Of a DNA stretch of 64,000 nt, positions 16,765 to 25,668 are shown one piece after another. The stretch covers positions 1 through 64,000 of the forward strand of contig NZ_JAJJPA010000022.1 in the NCBI RefSeq assembly GCF_020907985.1, given 5' to 3'. Each line of letters begins with the position of its first letter. Within the stretch, counting starts at the first letter, position 1. The notes beneath the pieces are model-generated. The model was given only the letters and a program-made list of their open reading frames with translations, searched no databases and was not told the origin of the DNA. A program made the translations under genes and the position numbers. This DNA comes from Kitasatospora humi (GTDB lineage Bacteria > Actinomycetota > Actinomycetes > Streptomycetales > Streptomycetaceae).

Positions 16765-17604
16765 ATGCGAAGCCTTCCGCCGCCCGCTGTTCACCCCACT
16801 CAGTTCGACGCCTATGAGCGCCAGGCCTGGGCCGGCCGCGCCGAGGCGTTCGCCGGCGGCTTCGCGCTGCTCTGTGCGCACACCGTGCCGGCGCTGCTGG
16901 ACGCGGCCCGTGTGACCGCCGGTGACCGGGTGCTGGACGTGGGCACCGGGACCGGATCGGTGGCGGTCGCGGCGGTCGAGCGCGGCGCGGTCGTGACGGC
17001 GGTGGACGCCGAGCCGAGCATGATCGAGTTGGTCCGAGCGGCGGTTCCCGGACCGGCCGCCGCCGAAGTCGCCGTGCTGCCCGAACTGCCCTTCGAGGAC
17101 GAGACGTTCGACGCCGTGACGGGCAACTTCGTGCTCAACCACGTAGGGCAGCCGCTCGCCGCGGTGGCCGAGCTGCGGCGGGTGCTGCGGCCGGGCGGTC
17201 GGCTCGCGCTCACCATCTGGGCCGTTCCCGCCGCACCCGGGCAGGCGCTGCTGGGCCGCGCCGTCGAGGCCGCCGGCGTCACCCGGCCCGCCCATCTGCC
17301 GCTGGTACCGTCCGAGTGCGACTTCTCCCGCACGCCCGAGGGCCTCGCCGCCCTGCTGACTGCCGCAGGCCTGCGCGAGGCGGCGACCGACACCCTGCAC
17401 TGGGTCCACCGGACGACCCCGCAAGCATGGTGGAACGGCGCCGCCGCCGGCGTCGGCTTCATCGGACAGCTGCTGCTCGCCCAGAACGAGCAGACCCGGG
17501 TCGAGATCAGGCGGCACTTCGACCGGTTCAGCCAGGAGTTCACCGATCCCGACGGCCTGTTGAGCCTCCCGCACGCCGCGCTGCTGGTGCACGCCCACCG
17601 CTGA
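16765..17604 (+). CDS. Class I SAM-dependent methyltransferase
   Basis: 279 residues from ATG 16765. SAM-binding motif I is VLDVGTGTGSVAVAAVERG, followed by VTAVDAEPSMIELVRAA (acidic residue for the ribose), LPFEDETFDAVTGNFVLNHVGQPLAAVAELRRVLRPGGRLALTIW (motifs II and III of the UbiE/Methyltransf_11 class). The C-terminal 100 residues, with WVHRTTPQAWWNG and FIGQLLLAQNE, form a lid region that would set the substrate, which is unknown. Probably a small-molecule methyltransferase. Confidence 0.86.
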   Translation: MRSLPPPAVHPTQFDAYERQAWAGRAEAFAGGFALLCAHTVPALLDAARVTAGDRVLDVGTGTGSVAVAAVERGAVVTAVDAEPSMIELVRAAVPGPAAAEVAVLPELPFEDETFDAVTGNFVLNHVGQPLAAVAELRRVLRPGGRLALTIWAVPAAPGQALLGRAVEAAGVTRPAHLPLVPSECDFSRTPEGLAALLTAAGLREAATDTLHWVHRTTPQAWWNGAAAGVGFIGQLLLAQNEQTRVEIRRHFDRFSQEFTDPDGLLSLPHAALLVHAHR

Positions 17605-17639
17605 CGGGCCGCGCCGGCGCCGGTACCCGGAGGATCGCG

Positions 17640-18163
17640 ATGACGGACGAGCACGAGGCCGACCCCACCGAGCAGTTGGCCGGTGGGATGGCCAACGCGG
17701 GCGCGGTGCTTCGGCGCGGCGCACTGGTGCACCGCCCGCCACCACCCACCACGCCCGCCCTCCCTGCACGCCCACCTGCGGGCGCCGCGCCCCCGGGGAT
17801 TCGACGGCGCCCCGATGTCGCACCGCATCACCGACGACGGCAGCGAGGAACCGGACTTCATGCCCGGCGACGCCGCCCACCGCGACTACCCACCGGACGC
17901 CGACCTCCCGCACCGGCTGCGCCCGGTCGCCGATGCCTACCGCCTCGACCGCCAGGGGCGCTCCCAACTGCCGGTGTTGATCGAGTAGGCCACCGCCGCC
18001 GGCCAGGTCGTCGCGCCGCCGAGTGGCGGCGGCAGACCCCGTCTACCGCGAGGCGTTCGCCGAGCACGGCGGCTGGGCACGGTGGGGCCGGATGCAGACC
18101 TGGTTGGCCGACCAACGGGACGTCAACCAGCGGGCGTTGCCGGCCGGCACCCGGCCCGGCTGA
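17640..18163 (+). pseudogene. Aminoglycoside-phosphotransferase-family pseudogene
   Basis: The start is well formed (GGAGGA five bases before ATG 17640) and gives EQLAGGMANAGAVLRRGALVHRP, the N-terminal block of APH-fold kinases. The frame then shifts near 17750 (HAHLRAPRPRGFDGAP, EPDFMPGD), jumps across the missing catalytic loop to DAYRLDRQGRSQLPVLIE, meets an in-frame TAG at 17986 (probably from CAG) and shifts again to AAADPVYREAFAEHGGWARW and WLADQRDVNQRAL with stop at 18163. At least two frameshifts, one nonsense mutation and an internal deletion of the HxDxxxxN region are visible. Confidence 0.7.
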
Positions 18164-18238
18164 TCAGCCGCCGTCCGACCCCTACGCAAGTCGCCCGCAC
18201 TGAGCCACACTTGATGGCCCAGTGCGGTGGGAGGCGGG

Positions 18239-21200
18239 GTGGAGTCGTACTTCTTTCTCAGCTATGCGCGAGCGGATGACGACGGGACGGTGATCGCGCG
18301 GTTCCACCAGGACCTGCGGGCCGAGTTGGCCCGGCGGGACCCGGAGGCCGCCCGGCAGCCGTCGTTCCGGGACGTCGAGGAGATCTTCCTCGGAGCGGAC
18401 TGGGAACGGAAGCTGAGCCAGGCGATCGGCGGCTGTCGCGCGCTGGTGGCGCTGTACTCGCCGGCGTACTTCACCAGCGTCTACTGCGGCAAGGAGTGGA
18501 CCGCCTTCCGGGCCCGGACCGCCGCCTACCAGCAGGAGACCGGATGGGATCCGGGCGCGCTGCTGCCGGTGCTCTGGGAGCCCGTGCCCGGCGGGCCGCC
18601 CGAGCCGGTCGGCGAGGTGCAGTACCGGGAGCCCGCGCTGGGCGACCGCTACGCGGAGCTGGGGCTGTGCCGGCTGCTCGTCGAGGAGCCCGACGGGCCC
18701 GACTACCGGCGCGTCATCGAGGTGCTGGCCGAGCGGGTCAGCCGCGCCGCGGGCCGGATCCGGCTGCCCGGCCTGCCGGGGCTCAACCTGCGCGAGCTGC
18801 GGGGCGTGTTCCCCGTCGAGTCGTCCCCGACGCCGCCCAGCGAACCGGTGGTGGACCCTCCGGCGCCGCCGAGCCACCTCTTCGTCAGCTATGCTCCCGC
18901 CGAACGGATGTGGGCCGAATGGGCGGTGGGCGAGCTCACCGCGCTCGGCTACCGCAGCTCACTGCACAGCCTCGACAAGAACTCTGACGGTCAGTCAGCA
19001 GAGGTCTCCTGGACACTGGCCGGTCAAGGGCGGGTGGTCGCCCTGCTCTCCGGCGACTACCTGCGCCACCCCCGCGCCGCCGAACTCTGGCGCGCCCTGT
19101 CCGGACACCAGGTGGTCCGCGGGGTGAGCGCCCTGGTGCCCTTGCGGGTCCGGGAGTTGGACGGCCCACTGCCCAGGCTGTTCGCCGAACACCCGGTCGG
19201 TGACCTGGTCGGCAGTACCGCCGCCGACTCCGCCGCCCGCCTCGCCACCGCCGTCGGCCGGCTCCCGACCGCCGCGTCGCCGGCCGGCGGTGAACCGGCC
19301 CGCCACCCCGGCGCCCTGCCCGAGGCGCTCGACGTCCCCGCCCGCAACACCGCGTTCACCGGCCGTGACGCCGAACTGGAGGCCCTGCGCGAGGGCTTCA
19401 CCGGTGGTGGCCGAAGCGTCCAGGTGGTCACCGGCCTCGGCGGCGTCGGCAAGACCCAGACGGCCGCCGAGTACGCCCACCGCTTCCGGGCCGGCTACGA
19501 CCTGATCTGGTGGATCGCGGCCCAGCAGGTCGAGTACCTCGCCCCCCAACTCGCCGCGCTGGCACCCTGGCTGGGCCTGGAGAGCGGCGACGACAGCGCC
19601 GACACCGCCGGCCGGGTGCTCGCCGCCCTGCACCGCGGCGAGCCCTACCGGCGCTGGCTGCTGGTGCTGGACAATGCCGGACCGCCCGAACAGCTCACCC
19701 GCTGGCTGCTCGACGGCCCGGTCGGCGGTCATGTGCTGGTCACCTCCCGCGACCCCGGCTGGAACCGGCGCGCCGCCGTGCTCGAACTCGGCGTCTTCCG
19801 CCGCTCCGAGAGCCTGCGCCTGCTGCGCCGGTACAACCCGGGGCTCAGCGAACAGTCGGCCGAACAGGTCGCCGGGCAGCTCGGCGACCTGCCGCTCGCC
19901 ATCGCCCAGGCCGCCGCCTGGCTGCAGGAGAGCGGCATGCCGGTGGCCGGCTACCTCGACCTGCTGTCCGCCACGCTCACCGAGATCCTGGACCGCACCC
20001 GGCTGCCCGAGGCCGAGTACCCGCGGTCGGTCGCCGCCACCTGGCTGCTCTCCCTGGAGGAGCTGCGCCGCGGCAACGCCCGGGCCGCGGACCTGCTGGA
20101 GGTCTGCGCGCACTTCGGCCCGGAGCCGATCCCCACCGCGCTGCTGTTCAGCCCGCCGCTGCTGCACCGCCTCGGGCTCGGCCGCGACCCGCTCAGCGCC
20201 CGGCTGGAACTCGGCGAACTCGTCCGCACCATCCACCGCACCGGACTGGCCCGGGCCGACGCGGGCCGGGAGTCACTGACCGTCCACCGACTGGTCCAGG
20301 CCGTGGTCCGCGACCAGGTGCCCGACGAGCGCCGCGGCGAGCTGCGCCGCACCGCCCAACTCGCGCTCGCCGCCGTGGCCCCGCAGGACCCGGACGCGGC
20401 CGACACCTGGCAGGCCTTCACCGAACTGCTGCCGCACCTGTGGCCGAGCGGCGCCGCCGACTCCCGCGAGGCCGAGGTGCGCCAGATGCTGGTCAACGCG
20501 GTGCGCCAGCTGTGGAAGACCGGCCTCGGCCAGGAGGCCAGGGAACTGGCCGAACGCACCCTGGAGCGCTGGTCCGACGCCAGCCCGGACGGCGGCCGGG
20601 TGCCGTCCGACGGCCTCTACGCCGGAATGCTGCGGGTGCAACTCGCCAATGTGCTGCGCGACCAGGGCGAGTTCCAGGAGAGCTACGCCATCGACCGGGC
20701 CGCCCACGACCGCTTCCGCCGCGAGCTGGGCCCCCGGCACCTCCAGACCCTGATCGCCGCCAGCAACCTGGGCAGCGACCTGCGGATGCTGGGCCGGTTC
20801 CAGGAAGCCCGGGTGCTCGACCAGGAGAGCCTGGAGGCCGGCGAGCAGTCACTCGGCCGCACCCATCCACGGGTCGTGATGATGACGCACAACCTGGGCG
20901 TCTCCGATGCGCTGGCCGGGAACTGGCAGCGGGCGCTGGAACTCTACCGGCGCGCCTACCTGGGCCAGCGCCGGCTGTTCGGGCCCACCGACCCACGAGC
21001 CCTGCTCGGCGCGACGGTCTACGGCATGGCCCTGCAGAAGACCGGGCGGCTGCGCGAGGCCCTGGAGCTCCTGGAAGTCATCGTCCAGACCCACCGGCGC
21101 ACGGTGAGCAGGCGGTACAGCGGCGCCCTGTTCGCCGGTGCCCAGCTGGCCGCGGTCTACTTCCGGGTCGCCCGCCACGACGAGGCCGCCGAGCTCGCCG

Positions 21201-21814
21201 AGGCGGCGCACGAGGGCTTCCTGGAGATGATCGGGCGCAGCAGCTACTACACCCTGTCCGCGGCCAACACCCTGGCGGCCGTCCGGCACGCCCAGCACGA
21301 CGTGGCGGCGGCGGTGCGGATCGCCGCGCTCGCTCACCGGGCCGGCCAGGACCACTACGGCGGCGACCACCCGATCGCCCTCGGACTGGCCGCCAACCTC
21401 GCCGTGCACCTGCGCGGCGCCGGCAGTACCGGTGAGGCCCGGGCACTGGCCGACGCGGCGGTGGCCGGACTGACCCGGGCCCTCGGCGCGGAGCACTGCT
21501 ACCTGGGCCCGGCGCTGGTCAACCAGGCCACCGCGCTGGCCGACCGGGGGGATCCGGAGCGGGCGGTCACGCTGGGGCGGCGGGCCGCGCGCCTGCTCGT
21601 CACCGCCTTCGGAACCTCGCACTACGACGTCCTCGCGGCGCGCGCCAACCTCGCCCTCGACCTGGCCGCGCTGGGGCACCAGGACCAGGCGGCCGAGCTG
21701 ACCGCCGCCTGCACCCGCGAGGGCACCGCCGCGCTGGGGGCCGAGCATCCGCTCACCCGGGCGGTGGCGGCTGGGGAACGGTTGTCGGCACACCTGGACC
21801 TGTGCGACTTGTAG
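18239..21814 (+). CDS. TIR-TIR-NB-ARC-TPR protein (FxsC/FxsT-like STAND)
   Basis: 1191 residues from GTG 18239 (GGGAGG four bases upstream; GTG 18227 is an alternative). TIR 1 (about 1-150) begins YFFLSYARADDDG, as in FxsC-type TIR-like proteins, with CGKEW carrying the putative catalytic Glu after SPAYFTS. TIR 2 starts near 213 (HLFVSYAPAERMW) and has SGDYLRHPRAAELW. The NB-ARC ATPase follows: VTGLGGVGKTQ with Walker A Lys405, WLLVLDNA with Asp478, VLVTSRD and GDLPLAIAQAAAWL. From about 800 to the end are TPR units (e.g. LGRFQEARVLDQESLEAGEQ). The NB-ARC-TPR half resembles the tetratricopeptide protein of FxSxx-COOH RiPP systems. Neither the precursor nor the radical-SAM partner is nearby, so an NADase-type immune sensor or a signalling scaffold remain possible. 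Confidence 0.85.
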   Translation: MESYFFLSYARADDDGTVIARFHQDLRAELARRDPEAARQPSFRDVEEIFLGADWERKLSQAIGGCRALVALYSPAYFTSVYCGKEWTAFRARTAAYQQETGWDPGALLPVLWEPVPGGPPEPVGEVQYREPALGDRYAELGLCRLLVEEPDGPDYRRVIEVLAERVSRAAGRIRLPGLPGLNLRELRGVFPVESSPTPPSEPVVDPPAPPSHLFVSYAPAERMWAEWAVGELTALGYRSSLHSLDKNSDGQSAEVSWTLAGQGRVVALLSGDYLRHPRAAELWRALSGHQVVRGVSALVPLRVRELDGPLPRLFAEHPVGDLVGSTAADSAARLATAVGRLPTAASPAGGEPARHPGALPEALDVPARNTAFTGRDAELEALREGFTGGGRSVQVVTGLGGVGKTQTAAEYAHRFRAGYDLIWWIAAQQVEYLAPQLAALAPWLGLESGDDSADTAGRVLAALHRGEPYRRWLLVLDNAGPPEQLTRWLLDGPVGGHVLVTSRDPGWNRRAAVLELGVFRRSESLRLLRRYNPGLSEQSAEQVAGQLGDLPLAIAQAAAWLQESGMPVAGYLDLLSATLTEILDRTRLPEAEYPRSVAATWLLSLEELRRGNARAADLLEVCAHFGPEPIPTALLFSPPLLHRLGLGRDPLSARLELGELVRTIHRTGLARADAGRESLTVHRLVQAVVRDQVPDERRGELRRTAQLALAAVAPQDPDAADTWQAFTELLPHLWPSGAADSREAEVRQMLVNAVRQLWKTGLGQEARELAERTLERWSDASPDGGRVPSDGLYAGMLRVQLANVLRDQGEFQESYAIDRAAHDRFRRELGPRHLQTLIAASNLGSDLRMLGRFQEARVLDQESLEAGEQSLGRTHPRVVMMTHNLGVSDALAGNWQRALELYRRAYLGQRRLFGPTDPRALLGATVYGMALQKTGRLREALELLEVIVQTHRRTVSRRYSGALFAGAQLAAVYFRVARHDEAAELAEAAHEGFLEMIGRSSYYTLSAANTLAAVRHAQHDVAAAVRIAALAHRAGQDHYGGDHPIALGLAANLAVHLRGAGSTGEARALADAAVAGLTRALGAEHCYLGPALVNQATALADRGDPERAVTLGRRAARLLVTAFGTSHYDVLAARANLALDLAALGHQDQAAELTAACTREGTAALGAEHPLTRAVAAGERLSAHLDLCDL

Positions 21815-21839
21815 CGCTGGACCTGTGCGACTCGTAGCG
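21794..21839. repeat. 23-bp tandem duplication across a stop codon
   Basis: Two copies of a 23-bp unit beginning CTGGACCTGTGCGACT (21794-21816 and 21817-21839) differ at one base. The first copy encodes the last codons and TAG stop of the TIR-STAND gene; the second repeats them just downstream. Confidence 0.9.
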
Positions 21840-21860
21840 CCCCGGAGGCGCGGGCGTCGC

Positions 21861-21866
21861 TATGCT
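21861..21866 (+). promoter_or_regulatory. -10 box of a leaderless promoter (membrane protein next to YcnI)
   Basis: TATGCT, nine bases before the ATG at 21876, with no Shine-Dalgarno sequence between. Confidence 0.5.
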
Positions 21867-21875
21867 GTCCGGGCC

Positions 21876-22553
21876 ATGACTGCCCCCGGGACCGCGGCCG
21901 AGCCATCCGCGATGCGCGCCGCCGCGCTCGACCTCCGCGTGCTGCGCGCCGTCCCCTTCGCGACGGTGTGCGTCCTGCTGGCGGCCGGCGGGCACCTGAT
22001 CGGCTCCGACACGGCGGTTCCCTGGTCGGCGGTGCTCTTCGGATGGCTGCTCACCCTGGCCGCCGCCATTCACGGCGCGCGAAGGGAGCGCGGCCTGCGG
22101 GCGATCACCGGCGGCTTGGCGGGCGGGCAGCTGGTGCTGCACCTGGTCTTCGCGGTGGCGCAGGCGGTGCACGAGGCGCCGGCCACCCCTTCGATGCCCG
22201 ACATGCCCGGAATGTCACACGGCGAGTCATTGGGCCGCACCGCATTCGGGATCAGCCCCGGCATGCTGACCGGCCATCTGCTCGCGACCGCCGCGGCCGC
22301 CTGGTGGCTGCGGCGCGGCGAGGCCGTGCTCTGGCGCCTGGCCGGCACCGCCTCCCGAGCGGCCACCGAGGCCACCCGGCGGTGGGCGGCGGCGCTGGAC
22401 ACCGTGCTTGCGCTGCTCACCGCCGCACGCCTCACCGGCCCTCCCGTGGCGGCCGGGACGCCGGCCGGGGCCCGGCCGCCGCGTCGGCCGGGCGCACCGC
22501 TCCTGCGACACGTGGTGGTCAGGCGCGGTCCACCGGCACGGCCGGCTCGCTGA
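21876..22553 (+). CDS. Integral membrane protein of a copper-type YcnI locus
   Basis: 225 residues from ATG 21876. Four hydrophobic helices are visible (AVPFATVCVLLAAGGHLIG, AVLFGWLLTLAAAIHGA, GGLAGGQLVLHLVFAVAQAV, and GMLTGHLLATAAAAWWL). Between helices 3 and 4 is an exposed Met/His segment, MPDMPGMSHG, like metal-binding loops of periplasmic copper proteins. The tail is basic and Pro/Arg-rich. The gene lies 65 bp upstream of a YcnI-family gene on the same strand, a pairing seen in other streptomycetes, so a role in copper handling is inferred. Confidence 0.68.
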   Translation: MTAPGTAAEPSAMRAAALDLRVLRAVPFATVCVLLAAGGHLIGSDTAVPWSAVLFGWLLTLAAAIHGARRERGLRAITGGLAGGQLVLHLVFAVAQAVHEAPATPSMPDMPGMSHGESLGRTAFGISPGMLTGHLLATAAAAWWLRRGEAVLWRLAGTASRAATEATRRWAAALDTVLALLTAARLTGPPVAAGTPAGARPPRRPGAPLLRHVVVRRGPPARPAR

Positions 22554-22618
22554 ACGGCACCCGCCCAGGCGAGCCGACCCAGCCGACCGACCGCAACCAG
22601 CCGATTGGGAGTACCCCC

Positions 22619-23344
22619 ATGTCCGCAACCCGTCACACCCGTACCGCCCGCACCGCCGCCGCCCTCGCCCTGGCCGGCGCGGCCGTGCTGCTCACCGCGC
22701 TGCCCGCGTCCGCGCACGTGACCGTGCAGCCGTCCACCGTCGCGGCGAACGCCACCGACCAGACCTTCGCGTTCCGCGTGCCCAACGAGCAGGACAAGGC
22801 CAGCACGGTGAAGGTGGAGGTCGACTTCCCGACCGATCACCCGATCCCGTCCGCCCTGGTCGCACCCGTGCCCGGTTGGACCGACCAGGTCCAGACCACC
22901 AAGCTGGCCACCCCGATCCACACCGACGACGGCGACATCACCGACGTGGTCTCGCAGATCGTCTGGACCGGCGGGCAGATCGCCCCCGGCCACTACCAGG
23001 ACTTCACCGTCGACTTCGGCGCGCTGCCCGACGGCACCGACCAGGTGGTCTTCAAGGCCCTGCAGACCTACAGCGACGGCAGCGTGGTGCGCTGGATCGA
23101 CGTGCCCAAGGACGGCCAGCCCGAGCCGGAGCACCCGGCGCCGGTGCTGCACCTCACCGCGGCGGGAGCCCCGGCCGGCCAGGCTGCCGCGCCGGTCTCC
23201 TCGGCCAAGCCGGCCGCGGCGCCGGCCGGCGACAGCGACTCCACCGCGCGGGTCCTCGGCATCGCCGGCATCGTGGTGGGCGCGCTGGGCGTCGCGGCGG
23301 CCGTCCTGATGGGCCGCCGCGGGCGGACCACCGACAGCAAGTGA
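22619..23344 (+). CDS. YcnI family copper-binding membrane protein (DUF1775)
   Basis: 241 residues. A signal peptide ends at ASA, leaving His as the first residue of the mature protein (HVTVQPSTVAANA); in characterised YcnI proteins this N-terminal His binds Cu(II) together with a conserved acidic residue and Trp. The DUF1775 beta-sandwich follows: QTFAFRVPNEQDKASTVKVEVDFP, VPGWTDQV, IVWTGGQIAPGHYQDFTVDFGALP. An Ala/Pro linker leads to a C-terminal transmembrane helix (VLGIAGIVVGALGVAAAVLMG) and a basic stop-transfer end. Extracytoplasmic, probably handing copper to another protein; no CopC/CopD gene is adjacent. Confidence 0.9.
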   Translation: MSATRHTRTARTAAALALAGAAVLLTALPASAHVTVQPSTVAANATDQTFAFRVPNEQDKASTVKVEVDFPTDHPIPSALVAPVPGWTDQVQTTKLATPIHTDDGDITDVVSQIVWTGGQIAPGHYQDFTVDFGALPDGTDQVVFKALQTYSDGSVVRWIDVPKDGQPEPEHPAPVLHLTAAGAPAGQAAAPVSSAKPAAAPAGDSDSTARVLGIAGIVVGALGVAAAVLMGRRGRTTDSK

Positions 23345-23367
23345 GCTGAGGGCAAGTGAGCTGAGGG
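23338..23367. repeat. 15-bp tandem duplication across the ycnI-like stop codon
   Basis: CAAGTGAGCTGAGGG occurs twice in tandem (23338-23352, 23353-23367). The first copy contains the TGA stop of the YcnI-family gene (23342-23344). The rest of the 299-bp gap to 23643 shows no gene. Confidence 0.88.
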
Positions 23368-23643
23368 CAAGGCGGGGCCGGGGCAGCGGCTCCGGTCCCG
23401 CCGGCCGGCCGAGGAGCGTTGGTCCGGCCCGCTCGCCGGGGCGCGGTGATCCCACTCCTCTTCCTTCGCGCGCCGGCCGGGCGCCCGCCGGCCGGAGCCG
23501 TGGCTGCGCGAGATCGACGACCGGGTGCCCGCCCGCGTGCCCGCCGGCCGTTCCGGCATTCCGTCGGGAGTCGTTCCAGCAGGGGCTTGCGTCGCTCCGG
23601 TCCGCCCGGGGCAGTAGTGTGTGCGCCCTGTGAGGGAGGTCTG

Positions 23644-23898
23644 ATGATTGCTGGGCCGGGGTTCTGGGATGCGGAGATCACTGCCGCGGGGTGGTCGCGG
23701 GTGTTCTCGCCGGGTTTCGCCGAGTTCCCGGAACTGGCGGCGCGCGGTGCGGTGTGGGGGCGCAATGCCTACGTCCGGGGCGGTGACCGCCTGGTGATGG
23801 AGTGGTCGGACCTGGTCACGCTGGCCGTGGTCCTGCTGAACGGGGTGCCGCGGCAGGTGGCGGCGGAGGAGGACCTGCTGACCCTGATCAAACCCTGA
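23644..23898 (+). CDS. Small hypothetical protein (84 aa)
   Basis: ATG 23644 with a good ribosome site (GGGAGG at 23634-23639). The 84 residues are rich in aromatics near the start (GPGFWDAEITAAGWSRVFSPGFAEF) and end with a hydrophobic stretch (LVTLAVVLLNGVPRQVAAEEDLLTLIKP) too short and interrupted to be a confident membrane helix. No family recognised. It stands alone, 101 bp before the TerD gene. Confidence 0.6.
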   Translation: MIAGPGFWDAEITAAGWSRVFSPGFAEFPELAARGAVWGRNAYVRGGDRLVMEWSDLVTLAVVLLNGVPRQVAAEEDLLTLIKP

Positions 23899-23999
23899 GT
23901 TCGTCGAACGTCACGGCGAGTCGGGAACCAAAGGTTCTGCGTACCGCGTTATCGGCGACATGGACCCGGCAGTGGGGTCAGTGAGCGGGAGGAGTGTCC

Positions 24000-25118
24000 A
24001 TGAGCGTGGCGCTGACGAAGGGCGGCAACGTCTCCCTGGGTCGGCAGGCGCCGGGTCTCGCTACGGCGCTGGTCGGGCTGGGATGGACGGCCGACCCCGC
24101 GTACGAGCTCGACGCCAGCGCCCTGCTCTGCGACCGCGACGGGCGGGTGCTGTCCGACCAGCACTTCGTCTTCTTCAACAACCTGCGCAGCCCCGACGGC
24201 TCGGTCTGGCACCTGGGCGGCCCGGCCGCCGGCGGCGACGCGACGGACCAGCAGCGGATCGAGGTCGAGCTGACCGCGGTGCCGGCCGAGGTCGAGAAGG
24301 TCGTCTTCGCGGTCGCCCTCTACGAGGCGGCGCAGCGCCGGCAGAGCTTCGCGCGGGTGCGGTCGGCCTACATCCGGATCACCGACCCCGGCAGCGGTCT
24401 GGAGATCGCCCGCTACCAGCTGGCGGACGAGCCCCGCACCGAGACCGCGATGGTGTTCGGCGAGCTCTACCGGCACAGCGGTGACTGGAAGTTCCGCGCG
24501 GTCGGCCAGGGCTACGCGAGCGGGCTCGCGGGGATCGCCGCCGACTACGGGGTGGTGGCGCTGCAGCCGGCCGCCGAGCCCGCCGACGAGGTGCGCACCG
24601 CGGTGCCGACAACGGCCCCGGCGGCCCCGGCCCGCCAGGCTCCACCGGCTGCGCCGGCCCGACCGGCCCCCGCACCCGTGCCCCCGGTGGTCACCGAGCA
24701 AGCAATGACAGGGAGTTCAGCCGTGACGTGTTTCTTCGACCCCTCCCACGGTGCCGGCGGGACGGCAGTGATCTGGACGCCGCAATGGGGTGTGCCCCGG
24801 CAGATCCAGGCGTGCGCCGTCTGCGCACAGCGGGTGCAGACCACGGTGCCGCCGTTCTACACCCCACCGCAGCAGCAGGCCGGTTACCCGCAGCAGATCC
24901 CGCTGGCCGACCCCCGGCAGGGTGCCGGGTACCCGCAGGGCTACCCGCAGCCGGGCCAGGTGCCGCCGGACCAGCAGCGCCGCTACGGCACGGGGGCGTT
25001 GATCGGTGCGGGTGTGGCCGGCGTGGTGGGCGGGATCCTGCTGGACGAGGCGTTCAGCGACGACCGGCCGGACGTCGTGGTCAACAACTACTACGAGGAC
25101 GACGGCGACTTCTTTTAG
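24000..25118 (+). CDS. TerD family protein with C-terminal Cys-containing and Pro/Gln-rich extension
   Basis: 372 residues, ATG 24000 after GGGAGGA (23988-23994). Residues 1-190 are a TerD domain: LTKGGNVSLG, VGLGWTADPAYELDASALLCD, HFVFFNNLRSPDGSVWHLG, EVELTAVPAEVEKVVFAVALYEA, ETAMVFGELYRHSGDWKFRAVGQGY; the acidic residues of DLDASAL-type Ca-binding loops are kept. An Ala/Pro linker is followed by VTCFFDPSHG...QACAVCAQR (three Cys), a Pro/Gln/Tyr-rich stretch, a Gly-rich hydrophobic segment (GALIGAGVAGVVGGILLDEAF) and an acidic tail. TerD proteins act in calcium- or stress-linked processes; the exact role here is unknown. Confidence 0.86.
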   Translation: MSVALTKGGNVSLGRQAPGLATALVGLGWTADPAYELDASALLCDRDGRVLSDQHFVFFNNLRSPDGSVWHLGGPAAGGDATDQQRIEVELTAVPAEVEKVVFAVALYEAAQRRQSFARVRSAYIRITDPGSGLEIARYQLADEPRTETAMVFGELYRHSGDWKFRAVGQGYASGLAGIAADYGVVALQPAAEPADEVRTAVPTTAPAAPARQAPPAAPARPAPAPVPPVVTEQAMTGSSAVTCFFDPSHGAGGTAVIWTPQWGVPRQIQACAVCAQRVQTTVPPFYTPPQQQAGYPQQIPLADPRQGAGYPQGYPQPGQVPPDQQRRYGTGALIGAGVAGVVGGILLDEAFSDDRPDVVVNNYYEDDGDFF

Positions 25119-25153
25119 GACGGCTCCTTCCGATTCCCGGACGGCTCCTTCCG
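25118..25153. repeat. 21-bp imperfect tandem duplication after the TerD stop
   Basis: GGACGGCTCCTTCCG begins at 25118 (last base of the TAG stop) and again at 25139, giving a 21-bp period. Confidence 0.8.
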
Positions 25154-25167
25154 GGCCCGCCTCGTTG

Positions 25168-25196
25168 ATGCCCCGGCAGCACCGCTGCCGGGGCAT
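25168..25196. terminator. Strong hairpin terminator after the TerD gene
   Basis: ATGCCCCGGCAGC pairs perfectly with GCTGCCGGGGCAT around the 3-nt loop ACC: a 13-bp stem 50 bp after the TerD stop. No U-tract follows, as is usual for streptomycete terminators. Confidence 0.8.
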
Positions 25197-25660
25197 CGGC
25201 GCCGCTCCAGCAGGCCTGCCGGTCGGTCCGACGAGCCCGGCCACCAGGCGGTTCGGGATGACCTGGGCCGCACATGGCCGGAGCACCGTCGCGAACCGGC
25301 AACTTCGTCGCGTGCCGGTCGGCCCGCCCTGTGACGACGCACCGCGGGGCCCGGCTCCGCCGACCCCCTCCGCGTAAAACCCCTGGCCGCGAACGTACCG
25401 ACGTCACGACTGCATTCCTCGGCCGCGCCGTCGAGACCACCGGCCCCGGCTTCGGTGCTGCTCGGACCAGTTACCGGGTGGGAGCAGCCCGCCCGCCGCC
25501 GGGTCGATCCGGCTCGGGCGGACCGGCCGTCCGATCGCCCGGCGCCGTGGACCGTCCGTGCGGCGAACCGGACTGCCCGGCGTGCTCTCCGGTGGCGCGT
25601 CCGAGCCCGACTGGGCGTCACCGAGCTCCCGCACGTGGGCGATCCGACGGTCGGGCATGC
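25197..25660. other. Gene-free stretch upstream of the TetR-type gene
   Basis: No convincing gene was found on either strand between the TerD terminator and the TetR operator. Frames here lack ribosome sites and recognisable domain motifs. The region is slightly less GC-rich around 25370-25400 (CGTAAAACCCC). Confidence 0.4.
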
Positions 25661-25668
25661 TAGCTTTC

